From an uncultured Eubacteriales bacterium (GTDB taxonomy: Bacteria; Bacillota; Clostridia; Oscillospirales; CAG-272), in assembly GCA_949878535.1 (NCBI GenBank), contig CATLAS010000083.1, positions 1 to 5,567 of the forward strand: a stretch of 5,567 nt of DNA, written 5' to 3'. Positions 1 to 5,567 of the stretch are shown piece by piece. Position numbers and translations under genes: made by a program. The first letter of the stretch is position 1; the number at the start of each line of letters is the position of its first letter. A model generated the notes under the pieces. It saw only the letters and a list, made by a program, of their open reading frames with translations. It did not search any database and had not been told where the DNA came from.

Positions 1-2
1 CT

Positions 3-1187
3 ATGAATACAGAAAAAAGAAAGGTCGCTGTGCTTGGGTCTACTGGTTCTGTAGGCACCCAGGCACTCACCGCCCTTGAGAATACCGAAACAGAGCTTGT
101 TCTGCTCACAGGCGGGCAAAACCTCTCCCTTTTAGCAGAACAAATCCATACACTCCACCCCGTTATGGCGGCAGTTTCCTCAGAAGAAGGCGCCGACCGA
201 CTGCGGGGAATGCTTGGAAATACAAAAACCTGCATTTATGGCGGAGCAGACGCAATCTGTAAGGTGGTCGCAGACTGTGGAGCGGATTTGATCGTGCATG
301 CTATATCCGGCATGGCAGGGATTCCTGCCGCCCTGACCGCCGCAGATACCGGCGCACGGATTGCTATGGCGAATAAAGAAGCCATTATTGCAGCAGGGCA
401 TCTGATCTATGCACGGCTTGGGGCATCCGGCGGAGAACTGATCCCTGTAGACAGCGAGCACAGCGCAATTTTTCAGTGTCTCACCGCATCCGGTGCAGCC
501 AATCCGGGGGCACCCGCTGACCCGTCACGAGTTCGCAGAATTATTTTAACCGCTTCCGGCGGACCGTTTTTCGGAAAAACTGCCGCGGACCTTGCAGGTG
601 TGACGCCGGAAATGGCGCTTGCACATCCCACCTGGAAGATGGGCAAAAAAATTACCATAGACAGCGCCACCCTGATGAATAAGGGCTTTGAATGGATTGA
701 AGCCTGCCGGTTGTTCGGCGTTTCAGGCGATCAGGTGGAAATTGTTATACACAGACAAAGTATAATCCACTCCATGGTGGAATACATTGATACATCGGTG
801 CTTGCACAGCTTTCCTATCCGGACATGGCGGACTGCGTGCGCTACGCGCTCCACTATCCGGATCGCGCTGCCTTTGACGGTCCCAGTCTGAATTTTGCCG
901 AGATCGGTTCCCTGACCTTCCACCGCCCGGATGTGGACGCATTCCCTGCTCTGAACATTGCACAGCAGGCATGGCAGGCAGGTGGTAGTGCGCCTGCTGC
1001 GCTGATTGCAGCAGACGAAATCGCTGTGGATGCGTTTTTGCAAAGAAAAATCGGCTTCATGGATATCCCTGCACTGGTGCGGGAAACCTTATCCATATGC
1101 CCCGTCTGTCCGGTGTATACGGAAGAAGACGTATACGCGGCAGACTGTGCCGCAAGGCGGGCAGCACTGTCGCTGATTCAAGCATAA
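3..1187 (+). CDS. dxr: 1-deoxy-D-xylulose 5-phosphate reductoisomerase (Dxr/IspC)
   Basis: Cytosolic enzyme that rearranges and reduces 1-deoxy-D-xylulose 5-phosphate to 2-C-methyl-D-erythritol 4-phosphate with NADPH and a divalent metal; it is the first committed step of the MEP isoprenoid pathway and the target of fosmidomycin. The 394-residue product has the family's usual length. It shows the N-terminal NADPH-binding glycine motif GSTGSVG (residues 12-18), ANKEAI (123-128), the metal-binding VDSEHSAIFQ block (149-158; D150 and E152), TASGGPF (183-189), the HPTWKMG loop (208-214) and SATLMNKGFEWIEA (221-234) with the third metal ligand E230. The chosen ATG puts the Rossmann motif at the usual distance from the N-terminus; its ribosome binding site would fall outside the window. 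Oddities are an Ala/Pro-rich loop at about 161-176, MADCVRYAL after PDM where relatives mostly read R-x-PIQYAL, and a CPVC motif at 366-369. It leads rseP by 29 bases. Confidence 0.97.
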   Translation: MNTEKRKVAVLGSTGSVGTQALTALENTETELVLLTGGQNLSLLAEQIHTLHPVMAAVSSEEGADRLRGMLGNTKTCIYGGADAICKVVADCGADLIVHAISGMAGIPAALTAADTGARIAMANKEAIIAAGHLIYARLGASGGELIPVDSEHSAIFQCLTASGAANPGAPADPSRVRRIILTASGGPFFGKTAADLAGVTPEMALAHPTWKMGKKITIDSATLMNKGFEWIEACRLFGVSGDQVEIVIHRQSIIHSMVEYIDTSVLAQLSYPDMADCVRYALHYPDRAAFDGPSLNFAEIGSLTFHRPDVDAFPALNIAQQAWQAGGSAPAALIAADEIAVDAFLQRKIGFMDIPALVRETLSICPVCPVYTEEDVYAADCAARRAALSLIQA

Positions 1188-1208
1188 CTTATCTGTTTTC
1201 ATGTATCT

Positions 1209-1215
1209 GAAAGGG
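1209..1215 (+). promoter_or_regulatory. Shine-Dalgarno region of rseP (unusual spacing)
   Basis: GAAAGGG ends one base before the GTG at 1217, too close for normal initiation at that codon. The longer stretch AAAGGGTGTGAT (1210-1221) resembles an extended anti-16S sequence such as AAAGGAGGTGAT, in which case the GTG may be part of the ribosome binding site rather than the start. An in-frame TGA at 1208-1210 excludes any start further upstream in this frame. Confidence 0.5.
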
Positions 1216-1216
1216 T

Positions 1217-2257
1217 GTGATTTCCATTTCTACCGTATTATATGTTTTGCTGGCTATTTTCATTTTCGGCGTGCTCATTTTCGTGCACGAGGGTGGACAC
1301 TACCTGTTTGCCCGTCTGTTTCATGTTTCCATCCGGGAATTCTCCATCGGCATGGGACCGAAGCTTCTTACCCGCACCTCCAAAAAAACTGGAATCGCCT
1401 ATTCCCTGCGCCTGTTTCCCATCGGCGGCTTTGTCAATATGGTTGGTGAGGATGAAGAAACAGACGATCCCAACGCCTTCAACAAGAAAAAAGTATGGCA
1501 GCGGATCATCATCGTCTGCGCCGGTGCGCTCATCAACATATTGCTGGGCGTGATTATTACGTCCGCGCTTATCTGCGCAAAGCCGGTGCTCGGCTCCACC
1601 GTAGTAGCAGAATTTGCTGACGGTGCCGCCTCTCAGGAAAAGGGATTAGCAATCGGCGACGAAATCATCAAGGTGGATGGACACAAAGTGCATATTGCTG
1701 ATGAATTGATGTATGAAATTATGCGTCTCGGTATTGAACCGGTAGATCTTACTGTGCTTCGAGACGGTGAAACGGTCGTCATTAAAGATGTGCAATTTCC
1801 GATTATATCGGAATCCGGCACTGCTTTTGGAGACCGGGATTTTCTGGTCTATGCAGAGGATGTCACCGCTGGAACCCTTGTAAAACACTGCTTTTACAGA
1901 AGCGGCTACACCGTCCGCATGATTTGGGAATCTCTCTTTGATCTGGTAACAGGCAGATACGGAATTCAGGCGGTATCCGGTCCAGTGGGTGTTACGGAAG
2001 CCCTTACGGAAGCGGCACAAACCAGCAGCTTCAATTTTCTGTATCTGGTTGCGGTGATCACCATGAACCTGGGCGTTGTCAATCTGCTTCCCCTTCCCGC
2101 TCTGGACGGCGGACGGCTTGTATTTCTGATTATTGAAGGAATCCGTAGAAAGCCTGTGAAACCGGAAATAGAAGGTTATGTTCATTTTGCAGGAATGGCT
2201 CTGCTGATGCTTCTGATGGTAGTTATCTGTATAAAAGACGTTGTCGGATTGTTTTAA
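1217..2257 (+). CDS. rseP: RIP metalloprotease RseP/RasP (site-2 protease family)
   Basis: Zinc-dependent intramembrane protease of family M50 that cleaves membrane-embedded substrates such as anti-sigma factors and remnant signal peptides. The 346-residue product has a first membrane helix (about 5-25) running into the catalytic HEGGH motif (H24, E25, H28), then FSIGMGPKL (42-50), a second hydrophobic segment (about 96-120), a periplasm/exterior-side PDZ domain (about 125-200, with GLAIGDEIIKVDG at 143-155), GPVGV (255-259), a third membrane segment (about 272-291) that leads into NLLPLPALDGGR (289-300) with the third zinc ligand D297, and a last membrane helix (about 322-340). All catalytic residues are present, so it should be active; length is normal. 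The GTG at 1217 is the most upstream possible start, but ribosome binding site spacing is poor and an ATT at 1226 is an alternative. It sits 29 bases after dxr and 15 before ispG, the usual Clostridia arrangement. Its substrates cannot be told from this window. Confidence 0.95.
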   Translation: MISISTVLYVLLAIFIFGVLIFVHEGGHYLFARLFHVSIREFSIGMGPKLLTRTSKKTGIAYSLRLFPIGGFVNMVGEDEETDDPNAFNKKKVWQRIIIVCAGALINILLGVIITSALICAKPVLGSTVVAEFADGAASQEKGLAIGDEIIKVDGHKVHIADELMYEIMRLGIEPVDLTVLRDGETVVIKDVQFPIISESGTAFGDRDFLVYAEDVTAGTLVKHCFYRSGYTVRMIWESLFDLVTGRYGIQAVSGPVGVTEALTEAAQTSSFNFLYLVAVITMNLGVVNLLPLPALDGGRLVFLIIEGIRRKPVKPEIEGYVHFAGMALLMLLMVVICIKDVVGLF

Positions 2258-2265
2258 GGAAAGGA
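2256..2265 (+). promoter_or_regulatory. Shine-Dalgarno region of ispG
   Basis: The purine run AAGGAAAGGA overlaps the rseP TAA stop (2255-2257) and leaves 7 bases to the ispG ATG at 2273. This overlap suggests translation of the two genes is close-coupled, with terminating ribosomes delivered near the ispG start. Confidence 0.75.
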
Positions 2266-2272
2266 AAATTCC

Positions 2273-3349
2273 ATGAGACGAAAAACCCGTGCAGTGCATG
2301 TAAAAAACAGAACCATCGGCGGGGATGCGCCGGTGTCTATCCAATCTATGACCAACCGTCCCGCAAGAGACTTTGCGGGAACGATTGAACAGATTCAGTC
2401 TCTCGTGGCGGCAGGCTGCGAAATCGTACGCATTGCCGTACCGGATACGGAAACGGCTGCTGTATTTTCCCGGGCAAGGGAAGCGGGCATAACCGTTCCG
2501 CTGGTAGCGGATATCCACTTTGATTACAGAATCGCGCTGGAGGCGGTACGCCACGGAGCGGACAAAATCCGGATCAATCCAGGCAATATCGGCAGTCCAG
2601 ATCGGGTGCGCGCGGTTGCCGACGCTTGCAGAAACGCAGGCGTCCCCATCCGCATCGGCGTAAACGGCGGGTCCCTGGAAAAATCCCTTTTGGAAAAATA
2701 CGGTGGTCCCACAGCGGAGGCTCTGGCAGAAAGCGCTCTGTGTCAGGCAGAAATGCTGGAGAACATGGGATTTCACGATATCGTTATCTCTATCAAATCC
2801 TCCAGAGTAGATACTATGATCCACGCGTGCCGCAAGGTAGCCGCCCAGTCAGATTATCCCCTGCATCTGGGCGTTACGGAAGCGGGGACAGAATACAGCG
2901 GGATTATTAAAAACGCCATGGGGATCGGTGCGCTGCTTTGCGACGGCATCGGTGATACAATCCGCGTCACACTCACCGCAGATCCAGCAGCAGAAGTGCG
3001 TGCCGCAAAAGAAATCCTTGCGGCAGCAGAAGTGCGGAAAAATGGGATTTCCATTATATCCTGCCCCACCTGCGGCAGAACAAAAATTGATTTGATTGCA
3101 ATCACAGAAGCATATCGGGAAGCAATCTCCTGCATAGATACGGGAGACAAAACAATTACCGCCGCTATAATGGGATGTGCAGTCAACGGTCCCGGTGAAG
3201 CAAGAGAGGCGGATTTCGGCGTCGCCGGCGGAGACGGCTGTGCAATTTTATTCCGCCACGGCGAAAAGGTTCGGCGGATCGACGAGGACAAGCTGCTGGA
3301 GGTTCTTATGGAAGAGACCCGCCGCATGCTGGAAAACTGTACGATTTAA
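2273..3349 (+). CDS. ispG: 4-hydroxy-3-methylbut-2-en-1-yl diphosphate synthase (IspG/GcpE)
   Basis: Cytosolic [4Fe-4S] enzyme that reductively opens 2-C-methyl-D-erythritol 2,4-cyclodiphosphate to HMBPP, the penultimate step of the MEP pathway, taking electrons from flavodoxin or ferredoxin. The 358-residue product has the short bacterial two-domain form: a TIM-barrel half (about 1-255) with QSMTN (24-28), VADIHFDYR (78-86), KIRINPGNIG (98-107) and RIGVNGGSLE (127-136), followed by the iron-sulfur domain with SCPTCGRT (263-270; C264 and C267) and GCAVNGPGEA (301-310; C302 and E309), matching the three-Cys-one-Glu cluster ligation known for this family. The start is well supported by a ribosome binding site and by the normal N-terminus. 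Residues 29-33 after QSMTN (RPARD) differ from the TxT.D pattern usual in relatives, and the DNA there forms an inverted repeat. Its position between rseP and polC and with dxr two genes upstream groups two MEP enzymes in one transcript. Confidence 0.97.
   Translation: MRRKTRAVHVKNRTIGGDAPVSIQSMTNRPARDFAGTIEQIQSLVAAGCEIVRIAVPDTETAAVFSRAREAGITVPLVADIHFDYRIALEAVRHGADKIRINPGNIGSPDRVRAVADACRNAGVPIRIGVNGGSLEKSLLEKYGGPTAEALAESALCQAEMLENMGFHDIVISIKSSRVDTMIHACRKVAAQSDYPLHLGVTEAGTEYSGIIKNAMGIGALLCDGIGDTIRVTLTADPAAEVRAAKEILAAAEVRKNGISIISCPTCGRTKIDLIAITEAYREAISCIDTGDKTITAAIMGCAVNGPGEAREADFGVAGGDGCAILFRHGEKVRRIDEDKLLEVLMEETRRMLENCTI
2357..2383 (+). repeat. Inverted repeat / potential mRNA hairpin in 5' part of ispG
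   Basis: The arms TCCCGCAA (2359-2366) and TTGCGGGA (2373-2380) are perfectly complementary around a six-base loop. Allowing one bulged A, the stem extends to ten pairs with CG at 2357-2358 and CG at 2382-2383. It lies about 85 bases into the coding sequence (codons 29-37), is GC-rich and is not followed by a T-run, so it is not an intrinsic terminator. Any function is inference. Confidence 0.5.
2621..2644 (+). repeat. Second potential hairpin inside ispG
   Basis: GACGCTTGC (2621-2629) can pair with GCAGGCGTC (2636-2644) over nine pairs, one of them a G-U wobble, closing a six-base loop AGAAAC. It is in the coding sequence for residues about 117-124 and may simply reflect GC-rich Ala/Gly/Val codons. 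Confidence 0.35.
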
Positions 3350-3359
3350 TACATAAATT

Positions 3360-3364
3360 GGAGA
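3360..3364 (+). promoter_or_regulatory. Shine-Dalgarno site of polC
   Basis: GGAGA lies in the short ispG-polC gap, five bases before the ATG at 3370, and decides for this ATG over the in-frame ATG at 3385 (codon 6). Confidence 0.7.
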
Positions 3365-3369
3365 ACGTT

Positions 3370-5567
3370 ATGGCAGAAGCACAAATGCGCACATTAAAAA
3401 CAATTTTCTCTCGTTATACGCCGCAAAACCAGCGGCAGCGGGAGATTTTTGACGCTGCTGCAAATGCGGTTCTTTCCGGGGATAAAGAAAAAAGCATGTA
3501 TCAGGTTTCTTTCTCCCTTCCTTTTCTCTGTGATAAAAAGGATTTATATGCAATAGAAGATCAGCTTTGTGAGCTATACGAATTGAATCTGCTCCGCCTT
3601 TTGCCAAGTTATCCGTCTGAACTGTTCAGCAAGGACTACATTCCCCAAGTTCTGATTGAATCAGGGCGGGTGGGCGCTGTGTCCAACGGATTTTTCAATG
3701 AATGCGATATCAAGTTGGAGGGGGATAAAATTACCCTATCCGTTCCCTTTACTGCCGGAGGCGTAGCACTTCTGGATCTGGGACGCACCAGCGATATTAT
3801 CGCCGGCATCATCCGCAGTGAATTTTCCCTGTCCTATCAGGTGGAAATTGTCCAAAGTGAGGACTATCTCGCACATTTCGAGCAGTTTAATCAGAAGCAA
3901 AATCAAGAAATCCGGGAACACCAGCAACGCGCCGATGCCCAGGCAGCCCAATACCGGGCAGAGCAGGAACGGAAAGCACAGGAGGAAGCTGCGGCAAACC
4001 CTGTATACGAACGGGTGGAATCTCTTTTCGACGGAGATTCGCAAGTGGAAACAGTAGGCGATTCTCTGATCCATGTAGGAAAGATGACCTTTGACGTATC
4101 CGGCGGCGACATCATTTTTGGAGAAGATTTCGATCTGGACGATCCCACACCCCTTCGGAATATCAACCATGCCGCTCGTCATGTGGTTGTGCTGGGACAA
4201 GTGTTCCAGGCAAAGCCCAACGAAATCCGCGGCAGCGAAAAATTTTCCGTAACCATCGGCATCACCGACAAAGACAGCTCCGCTTTCCTGCGCACAACCC
4301 TGGAAGAAGGGGAAGCCATGGCGTTGGCAGGCAGTGCCAAACCTGGCACCTGTCTTGCAGCCTGCGGAAATGTGCGGCAGGATAAATTTGGTGAATTCTA
4401 TATCAACCTGAAATCGGCAAAAAAAATCAAAATGCACATTCGCCCGGACAACGCCGAAATGAAGCGTGTGGAACTGCATATGCACACAAACCTTTCCACT
4501 ATGGACGCTACGGCAAAGCCGGAGGAAATCGTAAAACGCGCAGCAGCATGGGGACAAAAAGCCATTGCCATTACCGACCACGGTACTGCTCAGGGATTTC
4601 CCACAGCCATGCTTGCGGCAAAAAAGTTGGAAGATTTCAAAGTTCTTTACGGCATTGAAGCATATTTCGTAGACGACACTGCCCGCGCCTTATACGGCAG
4701 AACGGATATCGGTTTCGATGAAGAAATGATCGTTTTTGATATAGAAACCACCGGACTTTCCGTGCAAAACTGTAAGATTACAGAAATCGGCGCTGTCAAG
4801 GTGCGGGGGGGAGAAGTGCTTGAAACCTTCAACACCTTTGTTAATCCCCAGGTACCGATTCCGGAAAATATCACCGAACTCACCGGCATCACCGATGAAA
4901 TGGTAGCAGATGCACCTCTCGTAGAAGAAGCGCTGCGAGCGTTTTTCGACTTTACTGGGGATCGCTTGCTCATCGCCCACAATGCAGGTTTTGATACCAG
5001 CTTCATCCGTCGTGCTGCAGACGAATGCGGGCTTCCCTTTGAAAACCCGTATCTGGACACGGTATCCATGTCCAGATACGTAAACCCGGAATTAAAGCGC
5101 CACCGTTTAGATACGCTGGCAGAGTACTTTCAGCTTGGAGATTTCAACCACCACCGTGCATCGGACGATGCAGAAATGCTGGCATATATCTTCTTTAAAA
5201 TGATCGAAAAGCTGCAGGACGAGGGGATCACCGATTTCACGCAAATGACCAACGCCATGAGTGAAAATGCAGACCCATTGAAGCTGCGTACCTATCATCA
5301 GATTATTATTGCCAAAAATCTCACCGGGCTGAAAAACCTGTACCGGCTTGTATCTGAATCGTATCTGAACTACTATCGGCGTACCCCTCGTATTCCGAAA
5401 ACACGTCTGATGGAACTGCGGGAAGGACTGATCATCGGCTCCGCCTGTGAAGCGGGCGAGTTGTTCCGGGCAATCCTGGAAAATAAACCCCAGGCCGCTA
5501 TTGAGGAAATTGCATCCTTTTATGATTATCTGGAAATTCAGCCCATTGCAAACAACATGTTCCTGAT
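3370..5567 (+). CDS. polC: DNA polymerase III alpha subunit, PolC type (5' half, truncated by window)
   Basis: Replicative DNA polymerase of low-GC Gram-positive bacteria with built-in 3'-5' proofreading. The frame stays open from the ATG to the window edge, giving 732 complete codons of the roughly 1,400-1,450 expected; the palm, thumb, fingers and tau-binding parts lie outside. In order one sees an N-terminal domain (about 1-168), a charged Gln/Ala-rich helical linker (about 171-210), a region leading into an OB-fold-like domain (about 270-362), and a PHP domain beginning VELHMHT (367-373; H370, H372) with ITDHG (401-405) and YGIEA (427-431). As is diagnostic for PolC, the PHP domain is interrupted by a DEDDh exonuclease: FDIETTG (D457, E459), HNAGFD (D542) and HHRASDD (H595, D600). 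The PHP domain resumes after about 640 with RIPKTRL and LIIGSACEAGELF. All four exonuclease acidic residues and the His are intact, so proofreading should work. Probably co-transcribed with ispG, 20 bases upstream. Confidence 0.97.
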   Translation, partial: MAEAQMRTLKTIFSRYTPQNQRQREIFDAAANAVLSGDKEKSMYQVSFSLPFLCDKKDLYAIEDQLCELYELNLLRLLPSYPSELFSKDYIPQVLIESGRVGAVSNGFFNECDIKLEGDKITLSVPFTAGGVALLDLGRTSDIIAGIIRSEFSLSYQVEIVQSEDYLAHFEQFNQKQNQEIREHQQRADAQAAQYRAEQERKAQEEAAANPVYERVESLFDGDSQVETVGDSLIHVGKMTFDVSGGDIIFGEDFDLDDPTPLRNINHAARHVVVLGQVFQAKPNEIRGSEKFSVTIGITDKDSSAFLRTTLEEGEAMALAGSAKPGTCLAACGNVRQDKFGEFYINLKSAKKIKMHIRPDNAEMKRVELHMHTNLSTMDATAKPEEIVKRAAAWGQKAIAITDHGTAQGFPTAMLAAKKLEDFKVLYGIEAYFVDDTARALYGRTDIGFDEEMIVFDIETTGLSVQNCKITEIGAVKVRGGEVLETFNTFVNPQVPIPENITELTGITDEMVADAPLVEEALRAFFDFTGDRLLIAHNAGFDTSFIRRAADECGLPFENPYLDTVSMSRYVNPELKRHRLDTLAEYFQLGDFNHHRASDDAEMLAYIFFKMIEKLQDEGITDFTQMTNAMSENADPLKLRTYHQIIIAKNLTGLKNLYRLVSESYLNYYRRTPRIPKTRLMELREGLIIGSACEAGELFRAILENKPQAAIEEIASFYDYLEIQPIANNMFL
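5048..5080 (+). repeat. Perfect 12-bp inverted repeat in polC exonuclease region
   Basis: CGTATCTGGACA (5048-5059) and TGTCCAGATACG (5069-5080) are exact reverse complements separated by nine bases. The RNA would form a 12-pair hairpin without mismatch in the sequence coding for the segment around DTVSMSRY of the exonuclease domain. There is no T-run after it, so it is not a terminator. It may be a chance product of codon choice or a transcript structure; function is unknown. Confidence 0.55.

Noticed and set aside
557..586. Hairpin GTTTTT-CGG-AAAAAC with a short outer GC stem in dxr
   Set aside because: It looks terminator-like at first but has no downstream T-run and lies in the middle of the conserved TASGGPF coding region; homopolymer runs explain it.
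963..999. CAGCAGGC / GCCTGCTG inverted repeat in dxr
   Set aside because: Long 21-base loop, and the sequence is built from repetitive Gln/Ala codons, so chance pairing is likely.
1113..1138. Eight-pair hairpin GTGTATAC / GTATACGC near the 3' end of dxr
   Set aside because: One pair is a wobble and the loop is ten bases; about one such stem is expected by chance in the window, and no T-run follows, so it is not a terminator.
1201..1449. 82-codon plus-strand frame starting with ATG just before rseP
   Set aside because: It overlaps rseP out of frame, has no ribosome binding site, and its product is a frame-shifted reading of the RseP N-terminus. The ATG was considered as an rseP start but is out of frame with it.
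1878..1899. A/T-rich hairpin TGTAAAA / TTTTACA in rseP
   Set aside because: Short and weak, inside coding sequence, and within chance expectation.
1646..2824. 392-codon open frame on the minus strand spanning rseP and the start of ispG
   Set aside because: It is antisense to two well-identified genes and crosses their junction. Its protein is His/Arg/Ser/Cys-rich without recognisable motifs, and the length follows from codon bias in the opposite strand.
3736..4581. 281-codon open frame on the minus strand inside polC
   Set aside because: It is antisense to conserved PolC domains, has a Cys/Phe-rich composition and no recognisable family; a shadow frame.

Overview
This window is a compact piece of a bacterial chromosome carrying four housekeeping genes. 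All lie on the plus strand, with gaps of only 15 to 29 bases: dxr (MEP isoprenoid pathway), rseP (site-2 intramembrane metalloprotease), ispG (MEP pathway) and the 5' half of polC (replicative DNA polymerase III of the PolC type), which runs off the right edge. The PolC-type polymerase points to a low-GC Gram-positive lineage (Firmicutes/Bacillota). The order dxr-rseP-ispG-polC, balanced base composition and protein features suggest the Clostridia, plausibly an Oscillospiraceae/Ruminococcaceae-like gut bacterium. That assignment is inference from family knowledge, not a database result.

Layout: dxr fills 3-1187 and appears complete, with its ATG at the very left edge. rseP follows after 29 bases from a poorly spaced GTG at 1217. 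ispG starts at 2273, with its ribosome binding site overlapping the rseP stop codon. polC starts at 3370, 20 bases after ispG. No terminator or obvious internal promoter was seen in any gap, so the four genes look co-transcribed, probably as the downstream part of the widespread uppS-cdsA-dxr-rseP cluster whose first genes would lie to the left.

Together the genes make the second and the penultimate enzymes of the route to IPP/DMAPP (precursors of undecaprenyl phosphate and hence of cell wall), a membrane protease that cleaves anti-sigma factors or signal-peptide remnants, and the chromosome replicase. There is no mobile element, CRISPR array, RNA gene or novel defence system here. The points worth a second look are small: an odd translation start for rseP, perfect or near-perfect inverted repeats inside ispG and polC (one of them coinciding with an atypical amino acid stretch in IspG), and some family-atypical residues in Dxr.
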